The notes below the pieces were generated by a model that ran no database searches, was not told where the DNA came from, and saw only the letters and a list, made by a program, of their open reading frames with translations. This document shows positions 52,008-60,671 of a stretch of DNA of 64,000 nucleotides, in pieces (position 1 is the stretch's first letter; each line of letters starts with the position of its first letter). Source of the DNA: Frankiales bacterium (GTDB taxonomy: Bacteria > Actinomycetota > Actinomycetes > S36-B12 > CAIYMF01); the NCBI GenBank assembly GCA_016125335.1, contig WGLY01000004.1:62001-126000 (forward strand), written 5' to 3'. The position numbers and the translations under genes were made by a program.

Positions 52008-55000
52008 TCACCCGACAGGGGCCGGGCACGGGTCGAGGACAGGCCACGCGCCCGCGTAGGCCCGCCATTCCGCAGCCGAGACGCCGCCCGAGATGCGGCA
52101 CGCGGCGTCCCGCCACTGGGCGGGGTCACCGGGCATCGTGAACGTCGTGTCGGCGCCGTGCGAGCGGGCGTCGAGCGGGAGGTACCCGCTGATCAGGTCG
52201 CCGCCCGCGAACCACGCCGCCAGCGGTCCGACGGACCGCAGCCGGACCGGGCTGCCGGCCGCGTCCAGTGCTCCCGCGTCCCAGAGGTGCATGCTCCCGT
52301 CCGAGCCCGTCGTCAGCAGCAGTGCCCCGTCACGGCTGTAGGACAGGGCCGTGACCGCGCCCTCGTGGGCGTTGGGCACCCGTCCGATGCTCGTCAGCGA
52401 CGGCCACGCGTGCTCCGCGACGACGCCGTCGTCCGTGCCGAGCGCGAGCAGCGCCCCGTCCGCGGACAGCGCCCACGTCGTCGGGGTGTCGTCACCGATC
52501 ACCCGGTACGCGGCCACCGCGCCGGTGGACGCGGACACCGCCGCCACGGAGTCGGGGACCGCCGGGCGCACGGTGCCGTCCGGGGTGCTCGGCGCCGGCG
52601 TGACCCCGGCCCCGACCACGACGAGGAGCCCCGTCCCGTCCTCGCCGAGCAGGGAGGGGAAGCCGTACCCGCTGCCGGCCAGGGGGATGCGCACGTCCAG
52701 GACGCCGGCGACCTGGTTCGACGCGAGGTCCACGACGCGCACCGACGTGGCGCCGACGACCTGGTAGAGGGTGCGCCCGTCCGCCGAGAGCACCGCGGTC
52801 AGCGGGCACTCGGGGTAGGCCCACCGCTCGGTCGTGTCCAGCAGGGGCGTGCCCCCGACGCCCCATACGCGGAAGTGCCCGCGGCCTCCCGGCATCTGGG
52901 TGGACAGCGCGCCGCGGCTCCCGTCGGCGGACAGCGACAACCGCACGACGACCTCGTCGGGCTGCATGGGCGCCGCGACGTCGAGCAGCGTGGCGTGCGA
53001 CGCCAGGTCCATCGCGACGACGCGCACGGCGCCCGGCGTGAGCCGCGTGGACCAGGCCACGTCGCCCGCGGCCACGTACCCGTCGGCCGGGATCGGGCCC
53101 ACGCCGAGCTCGAGCCCGGGCGGCAGCTGGTCGAGGTCGCGTCCCACCACCTGTCCCCCGCCGCCGGCGCTGACCACGAGCGGGTCCGCCGCCGTCCCCG
53201 CCCAGACGAGGCCCGTCGTCGCGCCCGGGTCGCCCTGGCCGCTGAGCACCGTCGTCCCGGTCGTGGTCGAGAGCACCAGCAGCGACCCGTCCTTGCCGGC
53301 CGCCGCGAGCATGTCCCCGGCGGGTGAGAACCGGAGCAGGAGCGAGTCGGCGGCCAGCGAGCGGCCGGTCACCTGGATGCCGCGCATGCTGCCGACCGCG
53401 AGGACGCGCGGCAGCAACGGCGAGGACGTCAGCACGACGCCGACGTGCGCGCCGTCGGGCGCCATCGCCAGCGTGCGCACCGGCGACGGCATCCGCACGA
53501 GGTCGACGAGGCGGAGGGTGGGCAGCTGCCGTACGACCACGAGGCCGTCGGCGTAGGCGATCGCGACCCGATCGGCCCCCGTCGCGATCGCGGTGGGCTC
53601 CACCCCGGTGCTCAGGGCTCGCGGCGCGAAGAGACGGTTGCGGTTGTCGTAGACCGTCACCGTGTCGGCACGCATCTGCGCGGGGTCGTACGTCCACACG
53701 TTCTCGGGCCGACGGTGCTCGAGCGCCACGACCCAGCGGTCGCCCTCGGCGAAGGCCGCCGGTGCCGAGCCGGAGGTCGGGACGATCCGGCGCGTGAGCG
53801 ACCAGACGCACGACCCGGACCCCACGTCGACGAGGCAGAGCCGGCTCGAGGACAGGCGTGTCGCTGCGGACGCCGCGAGCACGGTCCGGCCGTCGCGGCT
53901 CAGGTCGGCGACGCCGCCGGACGCCGGTACGGCGACGCTCGAGACCACCGAGCCGGTGGACGCGTCGAGGGTGAGCAGGTTGTCCCTCGAGTCCAGCGCC
54001 AGCAGCGGTGCTCCGGCCGCAGGCACGCCCAGCCACGTGAGCGCGCGATCGGTCGCGATGCGGTAGCGGGTGCCCCGCTCCCGCTGGACCGCGGAGAAGA
54101 GGGCGCCGCGCGTCTGGGGCGAGTCCTGGACCGCCGAGGCCATCAGCGAGAGCTGCAGGGCGGAGCGCGCGTCCGGCGCCGCGTACGACTGCGCGGCGAG
54201 CCGGCCGGCCTCCGCCGTGGTCGCCACCTCGTCGGCCTGCTGCCGCGCGCGCAGGGCCACCCCGCCGACGACGGAGGCCAGCAGGGCGGTGACCGCGAAC
54301 CCCGCGGCGAGCACGGTCATCGTCCGCCGACGACGGCGCTCGGAGTCCATGTCCCGGTGCACGGCTGCCCGGGACGCCTCCAGGTAGGCCCTCTGCCGGC
54401 CGGTCAGGTCGTCGGGATGGCGCTCCTCCCAGGCCAGAGCGGATCCGAGCCGGGGTCCTCGGAGGAGGTCGTCGTCGCTCCAGCCGTCCTGCTCCCACCG
54501 GCGCGCGGCCTCGGCGAGCTGGTCGAGCTGCTCGGCCATGACGGCGCGGTCGCGCAGCCAGGCCGCGAAGCGCGGCCAGCCGTCGAGCAGCGCCTCGTGC
54601 GCGAGCTCCACGGCCACGGGCCCGGCGTCGCCGGGGGCGACGGTGACGAGGCGGGCCCGCGCGAGCGCCGTCAAGGCGCGCACGGACGGCTCGTCGCCCG
54701 GGGGGCAGAGGTCGGCGATCGTCGAGGGACGCCGCACCCACACCCCGCCGCTGTTCGTGGTCAGCGACAGGAGCAGCCGACGCGCCGCCGCACGGGCGGG
54801 CTCGTCCAGCTCGGCGTAGGCGCGCTCGGCCGTCGACTGGAGCGCTCCGCGCACCCCTCCCACGGCCCGGTAGTCCGCCGTCGTCAGGCGCCCGTCGGCG
54901 TGGTGCCCCCAGGCCTGCCGGAGCGACTCCGAGAGCAGCGGAAGGGCGCCCGGCCTGCCCAGCAGCTCCGCGACGATCCGGTCGACGAGCTCGTCGTCGA

Positions 55001-56420
55001 CGGTGACCCCGCGACGCGCGCACGGCTCGACGACGACGCGGCGCAGGTCCGACTCCGACGGGACGCCGACGAGCACCGTCGCGCTCCCGATGCGCCCCGC
55101 GACGAGGTCGAGCTCGAGCAGCCGGTCGTAGAAGTCCGTCCTGACCACCACCACGAGCCGCGTCCCGCGGGAGCGCACCGACGCGAGCCGACGGCCCGGG
55201 GCGCCGCCGCCGCCGGCGAGGGTGAACAGCTCCTCGGCCTGGTCGACGACGAGGAGGTCGAGGTCGCCGGCGAGCGCCTCCTCGAGGGCGTCGTCGAGAC
55301 CTGCCGACGGCGACACGACCCGGATGCGCCAGGCGGCGCTGCCGGGGGCGGCGCCCCGGCGGAGCGCGGGCACCACGCCGGCCCGCACGACCGACGACTT
55401 CCCGACCCCGCTGGCGCCGACCACGACCAGCAGCCGGTCGTCCATGAGCCGCCCGACCAGCTGGGCGACGAGCCGCTCCCGGCCCACGAACACGTCCGCG
55501 TCGGACTCGTCGTAGGCGGCCAGCCCGGGGAAGGGGCACGGCCCGGAGGGGGCCGGCTCGGGGGTGGGCGTGCCGTCGTCGTCCACGCGCTCGTCGACGA
55601 CGGCGCCGGGGACGGGCTCCCGTGCCAGCCGCGGCGGGATCGCCGGCGCGAGGTCGGCGGCCGCCAGCAGCAGCTCCGGGTCGTGGTCGAGGATGCGCGA
55701 CTCCAGCTCGCGCAGCGAGTCGGACGGCTCCACGCCGAGGTCGTCGACGAGGAGGTCGCGGGCGCGCCGGAACGCCGCGAGCGCCTCCGCCTGGCGCCCC
55801 GAGCGGTACAGCGCGAGCATCAGCTGCTCCCACGAGCGCTCCCGGTACGGCTCGCCGGCCACGCGGGTCTCGAGCTCGGGGACGAGGGACGCGCTCTCCC
55901 CCAGGCGCAGCGCTGCCTCCGCGCGCCACTCCCGCGCGAGCGAGCGCAGCTCCGTCAGGCGGGTGCGCTCCATCACGGCGAAGGGCGCGTCGGGGAACTC
56001 GGCGTAGGCCTCTCCGCGCCAGAGCGAGAGCGCACGGTCGAGCTGGTCCAGGGCAGAGGCGGCGTCGCCCTCGCCGAGGGCGTCGCGTGCCTGCTCGAGC
56101 CCGAGCTCGAACCGCACGGAGTCGATGCACCCCGGGTCCACCGCGAGCCGGTACGCCATCGGCTCGGTGAGCACGGGCGAGCCGCCGGTGAGGGCGGTGA
56201 GGTCCGACCGCAGCCGCGCCACGTGGCTGTGCAGCGTGCGCTCGGCGGTGGGTGGCGGCACGTCGGACCAGAGGTCGTCGACGAGGGTGTCAACCCGCAC
56301 GGGCGACGGTGCGCGGGCGACGAGCGCGGCGAGCAGCCGGCGTCTGGCCGGTCCCCCCAGCCGAAGCGCGCGCCCCTCGTCGTCCGACACCGTCAGAGTG
56401 CCGAGCACCCCGAACCGCAC
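52008..56420 (-). CDS. AfsR/SARP-type regulator: winged helix + BTAD + nSTAND NTPase + transmembrane helix + beta-propeller
   Basis: 1470 residues. Residues 1-95 form an OmpR-like DNA-binding winged helix, about 95-245 a BTAD, and 300-600 an nSTAND NTPase with P-loop VVVGASGVGKSS at ~333-344 and DLLVVDQAEELF as Walker B. A single strongly hydrophobic helix (TMTVLAAGFAVTALLASVVGG) follows near residue 700, then a long WD40/quinoprotein-like propeller to the end. The geometry puts the DNA-binding part inside and the propeller outside the membrane. The GTG at 56420 is 6 nt from a TACGCT -10, supporting this start and a leaderless mRNA. It faces a small repeat membrane protein gene. Confidence 0.85.
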   Translation of the reverse strand: MRFGVLGTLTVSDDEGRALRLGGPARRRLLAALVARAPSPVRVDTLVDDLWSDVPPPTAERTLHSHVARLRSDLTALTGGSPVLTEPMAYRLAVDPGCIDSVRFELGLEQARDALGEGDAASALDQLDRALSLWRGEAYAEFPDAPFAVMERTRLTELRSLAREWRAEAALRLGESASLVPELETRVAGEPYRERSWEQLMLALYRSGRQAEALAAFRRARDLLVDDLGVEPSDSLRELESRILDHDPELLLAAADLAPAIPPRLAREPVPGAVVDERVDDDGTPTPEPAPSGPCPFPGLAAYDESDADVFVGRERLVAQLVGRLMDDRLLVVVGASGVGKSSVVRAGVVPALRRGAAPGSAAWRIRVVSPSAGLDDALEEALAGDLDLLVVDQAEELFTLAGGGGAPGRRLASVRSRGTRLVVVVRTDFYDRLLELDLVAGRIGSATVLVGVPSESDLRRVVVEPCARRGVTVDDELVDRIVAELLGRPGALPLLSESLRQAWGHHADGRLTTADYRAVGGVRGALQSTAERAYAELDEPARAAARRLLLSLTTNSGGVWVRRPSTIADLCPPGDEPSVRALTALARARLVTVAPGDAGPVAVELAHEALLDGWPRFAAWLRDRAVMAEQLDQLAEAARRWEQDGWSDDDLLRGPRLGSALAWEERHPDDLTGRQRAYLEASRAAVHRDMDSERRRRRTMTVLAAGFAVTALLASVVGGVALRARQQADEVATTAEAGRLAAQSYAAPDARSALQLSLMASAVQDSPQTRGALFSAVQRERGTRYRIATDRALTWLGVPAAGAPLLALDSRDNLLTLDASTGSVVSSVAVPASGGVADLSRDGRTVLAASAATRLSSSRLCLVDVGSGSCVWSLTRRIVPTSGSAPAAFAEGDRWVVALEHRRPENVWTYDPAQMRADTVTVYDNRNRLFAPRALSTGVEPTAIATGADRVAIAYADGLVVVRQLPTLRLVDLVRMPSPVRTLAMAPDGAHVGVVLTSSPLLPRVLAVGSMRGIQVTGRSLAADSLLLRFSPAGDMLAAAGKDGSLLVLSTTTGTTVLSGQGDPGATTGLVWAGTAADPLVVSAGGGGQVVGRDLDQLPPGLELGVGPIPADGYVAAGDVAWSTRLTPGAVRVVAMDLASHATLLDVAAPMQPDEVVVRLSLSADGSRGALSTQMPGGRGHFRVWGVGGTPLLDTTERWAYPECPLTAVLSADGRTLYQVVGATSVRVVDLASNQVAGVLDVRIPLAGSGYGFPSLLGEDGTGLLVVVGAGVTPAPSTPDGTVRPAVPDSVAAVSASTGAVAAYRVIGDDTPTTWALSADGALLALGTDDGVVAEHAWPSLTSIGRVPNAHEGAVTALSYSRDGALLLTTGSDGSMHLWDAGALDAAGSPVRLRSVGPLAAWFAGGDLISGYLPLDARSHGADTTFTMPGDPAQWRDAACRISGGVSAAEWRAYAGAWPVLDPCPAPVG

Positions 56421-56426
56421 GTCTCG

Positions 56427-56432
56427 AGCGTA
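56427..56432 (-). promoter_or_regulatory. -10 element, leaderless promoter of the SARP-type gene
   Basis: TACGCT on the minus strand ends 6 nt before GTG 56420; no Shine-Dalgarno sequence is present. Confidence 0.5.
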
Positions 56433-56585
56433 GACACGCACCCGCGCGCGAGTCCTGGCGCAGCGACCTGCCTCCGGCGGCGCTTCAGCCGCGCAGCAAC
56501 CGGCGTGCCACCGGGCTGCAACCGCTCCGGGCCACCGTGGAGATGTCACCGGAGGACGGCGACATGGAACGAGGAGGCGGAGACC

Positions 56586-56999
56586 ATGTCCACCACACTG
56601 CACATCCCGTCCGCGCCGAGCACGGGGCCGGTCGAGCACCCGACGACGACGCAGAAGAGGGGTCGGCGCACCGCCTGGATCGTCACGAGCGTCCTCGCCG
56701 TGGCGGTGCTGGTCGCCGGCGTCGTCCTGCTCGTCCTGCAGCCCTGGAGCTCGACGAGCTCCCCCGCCACCACGGCTCCGTCGGTGTCGGCGGTCCAGCT
56801 GTACGGCACGGCCTACGGGCCGGGGTCCCAGACCTACCGCGAGCAGGTGCCCGCGGCGGCGGCCGCCTGGACCGACGCCTACGGCCCCGGGAGCACCACG
56901 TACGCCGAGCAGGTCCCGACGGTCGAGCCCTGGACGGCCGCCTACGGAGAGGGAGGGACCGTGTACGGCGAGCAGGTGCCGAGCCAGGCCACGCCGTGA
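56586..56999 (+). CDS. Membrane-anchored protein with three ~21-residue repeats
   Basis: 137 residues. A ~30-residue cytosolic N-terminus ends in KRGRR, a transmembrane helix spans about 31-51 (WIVTSVLAVAVLVAGVVLLV), and the exported C-terminus carries three imperfect repeats starting at residues 76, 98 and 119 with consensus AYGpGsxTYxEQVPxxxxW. The repeats are rich in Tyr, Gly and Pro. I do not recognise the family. It is divergent from the SARP-propeller gene across 165 bp, so it may be its target or its ligand. Confidence 0.68.
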   Translation: MSTTLHIPSAPSTGPVEHPTTTQKRGRRTAWIVTSVLAVAVLVAGVVLLVLQPWSSTSSPATTAPSVSAVQLYGTAYGPGSQTYREQVPAAAAAWTDAYGPGSTTYAEQVPTVEPWTAAYGEGGTVYGEQVPSQATP

Positions 57000-57131
57000 C
57001 GCACCGCCCGGGCCGGACCACGGCGACGCCGGCCGGCCCGGGCACCACCCGACGGGACCACGTGCCGTGCACGAGGTCCCGTTCCACGCGCGAGCCCGGC
57101 GGCTCGACTGTCGGGACCGTCCTGCCTGCCC

Positions 57132-57137
57132 TACCGT
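57132..57137 (+). promoter_or_regulatory. -10 element, leaderless promoter of the 57145 operon
   Basis: TACCGT ends 7 nt before GTG 57145, which helps to fix that start. Confidence 0.5.
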
Positions 57138-57144
57138 CGTGCGG

Positions 57145-58833
57145 GTGACTCGGCTGCTGTGGATCGAGGACCTCCAGGACCCCGGGCTCGCGACCTCGGT
57201 CGAGGAGCTGCGGCGCGAGCTCGCCGGACCCGCCGAGGCCCTGTCCGGCAGCCCGGCGCTGCGGCTCCAGGCCACGGGCGATGCCCGGGCGGTGCTGAGC
57301 ACCGAGGCCGACGCCGTCGTCGTGTGGGCCGACCACCCGCTCGAGAGCGCGGTGGCCGAGCGGCTGGCCTCGGCCGGGCTGCCCGTGCTGCTGGCCGGCC
57401 CGAGCCTCCAGGCCGCCGACCCCACCGGGCTGCTCGCCGAGGCGGCCGGCCTGCACGTCACCGGTGCCACGCCGGTGCACGACGTCCGTGTCCACGGCGG
57501 CCCCGGGCATCCCCTGGCGGCCCGCCACGTGCACGCCGCGGGCGACCACGTCGAGCCGCACCTGCACGTGCGCGACCGGGTGCTCCTCGTGGACAAGGTG
57601 CGCGACGACGTGGAGGTGCTCCAGCAGGCGTGGGTCGGGCTCGCGGCCCAGCCGGTGGCCACCTGGCGCGCCGCCACCCGCACCGCGGCCTGGACCCTGG
57701 GCGCGCGGCACGCGGCCGTGTCGTCGCGCGAGACGGCGCTGACGGTGCTCGAGCTGCTGCGACGCATCACGGGCACGGCCAGTCCGTCCGCGGTCCGCGT
57801 CGGGCTGCTCGGCTACGGAGCCATCGGGCACGAGCACAGCCGGGCCGTGCGCGCGGTCGACGGCCTCGAGCTCGCAGCCGTGTGCGACACCTCGCCGGAG
57901 CGGCTCGCCGCCGCCGTCGCGGCAGCGCCCGGCGTCGCGTCGTCCACCCGCGCCGAGGAGCTCCTCGCGCGCGACGACGTCGACCTCGTCATCGTCTCGA
58001 CACCGCCGAGCAGCCACGCCGAGTGGGCGCTGCGGGCGCTGGAGGCGGGCAAGCACGTGATCCTCGAGAAGCCCTTCGCGCTCGAGACCACCCAGGCCGA
58101 CCTCGTCATGGCCGAGGCCGCGTCGGCCGGGCTGCTGGTCGCCGTCTACCAGAACCGGCGTTTCGACCCCGACCACCTCGCGGTGCGCCGGGCCGTTCGC
58201 GCGGGGCTGCTCGGCGAGCTCTTCCACGTCGAGACGTTCGTGGGCGGCTACGGGCACCCGTGCAACCTGTGGCACTCCGACGCCGGGGTCTCCGGCGGCG
58301 CGTTCTACGACTGGGGCTCGCACGTCCTCGACCAGGTGCTCGACCTCGTGCCCGGGCCGGTCGAGCACGTGACCGCCGCAGCCCACAAGCTGCGCTGGTT
58401 CGACGTCACCAACGCCGACCACTCGCGGGTGACGGTCCGCTTCGCCGACGGCGCGGAGGCGGAGTTCGTGCACTCCGACCTCGCCGCCGCGCTCAAGCCC
58501 CGGTGGTACGTGCTCGGCACCGAGGGCGCGCTCGTGGGTCAGTGGCGCACCGAGCGGATCGTGGGCCGCAACGACATCGGCACGCTCGTCGAGGACGTGC
58601 TCGCCCCCGCCGACTCCCCGCCGCTGCTCGACCTGCACGCCGCGGACGGCAGCGTCACGCGCCTGGCCACGCCGGCGTCCGGGGCGTACCCGTTCCACCA
58701 CGAGCTCTCCGACCGGCTCCGGCTCGGCCTGCCGATGAGCGTGACCGCGGCGCAGTCGCGACGCGTGCTCTCGGTCATGGAGGCCGCGCGCATCTCGGCC
58801 GACACCGGTGGCCGCCCGGTGGAGCCCCGGTGA
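57145..58833 (+). CDS. Two-domain oxidoreductase: N-terminal ThuA-like domain + Gfo/Idh/MocA dehydrogenase
   Basis: 562 residues. The first ~200 (DAVVVWADHPLESAVAERLA, LLAEAAGLHVTGATPVHDVRV) are a Rossmann-like domain that resembles ThuA-like/trehalose-utilisation proteins, a weak assignment. From about residue 215 comes a Gfo/Idh/MocA enzyme: VGLLGYGAIGHEHSRAVR, AGKHVILEKPFAL, and the GGAFYDWGSHVLDQVLD motif with candidate catalytic His. Such enzymes oxidise or reduce sugars, inositols and related hydroxyls with NAD(P). The fusion suggests sugar catabolism. It is translationally coupled to a second Gfo/Idh gene. Confidence 0.78.
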   Translation: MTRLLWIEDLQDPGLATSVEELRRELAGPAEALSGSPALRLQATGDARAVLSTEADAVVVWADHPLESAVAERLASAGLPVLLAGPSLQAADPTGLLAEAAGLHVTGATPVHDVRVHGGPGHPLAARHVHAAGDHVEPHLHVRDRVLLVDKVRDDVEVLQQAWVGLAAQPVATWRAATRTAAWTLGARHAAVSSRETALTVLELLRRITGTASPSAVRVGLLGYGAIGHEHSRAVRAVDGLELAAVCDTSPERLAAAVAAAPGVASSTRAEELLARDDVDLVIVSTPPSSHAEWALRALEAGKHVILEKPFALETTQADLVMAEAASAGLLVAVYQNRRFDPDHLAVRRAVRAGLLGELFHVETFVGGYGHPCNLWHSDAGVSGGAFYDWGSHVLDQVLDLVPGPVEHVTAAAHKLRWFDVTNADHSRVTVRFADGAEAEFVHSDLAAALKPRWYVLGTEGALVGQWRTERIVGRNDIGTLVEDVLAPADSPPLLDLHAADGSVTRLATPASGAYPFHHELSDRLRLGLPMSVTAAQSRRVLSVMEAARISADTGGRPVEPR

Positions 58834-59780
58834 CCGGGCCGGTCCGCTGGGGATTCCTCGGCGCCGGGTTCGTCGCCTCCCGCGGGGTCGCCCCCGTCGT
58901 CCACGCCTCCGGCGTCGCCGTGCTCCAGGTGGTGGCGGCGCGCGAGCTCGCGCGCGCATCGGCGCTGGAACCGGTGCGCGCGGTCGACTCCTACGACGCC
59001 GTGTGCACGGCCGAGGACGTCGACGCCGTGTACGTCTCGCTGCCCAACGACGCGCACCTGCCCTGGGTGCTGCGCGCGCTCGAGGCCGGCAAGCACGTGC
59101 TGTGCGAGAAGCCGTTGGCCCTCGACGCCGCCGAGGTCGAGCGCATGCGGGCCGCGGCCGACTCCGCCGGCCGCCTGCTCGTGGAGGCGTCGTGGAACCG
59201 CTGGCACCCGCGCACACGCCGGGTCGAGGCGCTGCTGGCCGGGCTGGACGCGCCGGTCGAGTCGCGCAGCTGGTTCACCTTCCCCGGTGTGCCCCACGAC
59301 AACTACCGGCTCGATCCGCGCCACGGGGGCGGGGCGCTGCTCGACGTCGGCTGCTACGCGGCCGCTGCCGCACTGCTCGCCCTCGGCGACGACGTCGACG
59401 TCGTGGGCGCATCGGTCCACGTCGGCCCCACCGGGGTCGACCTGACGACGAGCGCCGACCTGCGCTCCGCTCGCGGCTCGGCGCAGCTGACCGGGTCGTT
59501 CGAGCAGGAGGAGTCGCAGGGCTGGGTGGTCACCGCCGGGTCGACCCGGATCGAGGTGCCGCACCCGGCGTTCACGTCGTGGCGCGAGCCCGCCACGCTC
59601 CTGGTGACCGAGGACGGCCGCTCCCGCGAGGAGCGGTTCGAGCCGTGCGACGCGTACGGGCTCATGGTCGACGCCGTGTCCGACCGCGTGGCCGGCGGCG
59701 ACTCCTGGGTGCTGCCCCTCTCGTCGTCGGCGGCCGTCGCGGGCACGCTCGACCGCATCCGGGCGGGGGCGACGTCGTGA
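58830..59780 (+). CDS. Gfo/Idh/MocA-family oxidoreductase
   Basis: 316 residues. WGFLGAGFVASRGVAPV is the NAD(P)-binding start, AGKHVLCEKPLAL the second conserved block and GGGALLDVGCYAAAAALLA the substrate-side motif. GTG overlaps the previous stop, and the stop overlaps the hydrolase start (GTGA at both ends). A sugar or polyol dehydrogenase working with the two neighbours; substrate unknown. Confidence 0.88.
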   Translation: MTGPVRWGFLGAGFVASRGVAPVVHASGVAVLQVVAARELARASALEPVRAVDSYDAVCTAEDVDAVYVSLPNDAHLPWVLRALEAGKHVLCEKPLALDAAEVERMRAAADSAGRLLVEASWNRWHPRTRRVEALLAGLDAPVESRSWFTFPGVPHDNYRLDPRHGGGALLDVGCYAAAAALLALGDDVDVVGASVHVGPTGVDLTTSADLRSARGSAQLTGSFEQEESQGWVVTAGSTRIEVPHPAFTSWREPATLLVTEDGRSREERFEPCDAYGLMVDAVSDRVAGGDSWVLPLSSSAAVAGTLDRIRAGATS

Positions 59781-60667
59781 GCGGCACCACACCTCCGCGG
59801 CCGCTGCCGGAGCTGGCCGACGGCGACGTGGCGCTGCCCGACGGCCCGCGGCTCGCGGTGCGCCGCGCCCCCGGCCCGCTGCGGCCGTTCCTGCTCGTGC
59901 ACGGACTCGCCAGCAACGCGCACCTGTGGGACGGGGTCGCCCGTCGGCTGGCCGACGCCGGGCACGAGGTGCTCGCCGTCGACCAGCGCGGCCACGGCCG
60001 ATCCGAGGTCACGGCGGACGGCTACGACACGACGACGGCAGCGGCCGACCTCGCTGCCCTCATCGGCGTCCTGGGCTGGAGCGGCGCGCGGTCTCCCGTC
60101 GTCGTTGGGCAGTCGTGGGGCGGCAACGTGGTGCTCACGCTCGCCGCGCGCCACGGCGGCGTCGCGGGCCTGGGGCTGGTCGACGGCGGCTGGATCCACC
60201 TCTCGGACCGGTTCGCCACCTTCGAGGAGTGCTGGGACGCCTTCGAGCCGCCGCACCTCGACCACCTCACCCTCGACGAGCTCGAGCGCCGGTCCCGCGA
60301 CTGGAACCGCGGCTGGCCGGAGGAGGGCCGCCGGGCCATGCTCGCCAACTTCCGCGTGGAGCCGGACGGCACGGTGCGCCCGCACCTGTCGCGCGCGCAC
60401 CACCGCTCCATCGTGCGGTCGCTCTACGACGACGACCCGCGTCCGCTGTTCGCGCGGGTCGACGTGCCGGCCCTGCTGATGGCCGCCGTCGCCCAGGTGC
60501 CCGACGGGCCGACTCCCGCGACCGGCGCCCGCGACGCGCTGCCGGACTCGCAGCTGCTCTGGTACGTGGGCGCCGCCCACGACCTGCACGCCGAGCAGCC
60601 CGACCGGTGCGCCGCCGACCTGCTGTCACTGGCGGCACGCGCCGACGCCGCGCAGGCCGGCGTCTGA
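59777..60667 (+). CDS. Alpha/beta-hydrolase
   Basis: 296 residues. LLVHGLASNAHLWD (oxyanion region), VDQRGHGRS and nucleophile elbow GQSWGG (Ser near residue 113) with GAAHDLHAEQP as the catalytic-His end. No signal peptide. It is likely an esterase or lactonase; a lactonase step would fit two upstream Gfo/Idh dehydrogenases, since oxidation of a cyclic sugar gives a lactone. Specificity is not readable. Confidence 0.85.
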   Translation: MSGTTPPRPLPELADGDVALPDGPRLAVRRAPGPLRPFLLVHGLASNAHLWDGVARRLADAGHEVLAVDQRGHGRSEVTADGYDTTTAAADLAALIGVLGWSGARSPVVVGQSWGGNVVLTLAARHGGVAGLGLVDGGWIHLSDRFATFEECWDAFEPPHLDHLTLDELERRSRDWNRGWPEEGRRAMLANFRVEPDGTVRPHLSRAHHRSIVRSLYDDDPRPLFARVDVPALLMAAVAQVPDGPTPATGARDALPDSQLLWYVGAAHDLHAEQPDRCAADLLSLAARADAAQAGV

Positions 60668-60671
60668 CGAC

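Noticed and set aside
52492-56130. 1212-codon frame inside the SARP-type gene
   Set aside because: Same-strand shifted frame, Arg/Gly-rich; the SARP frame has all domains.
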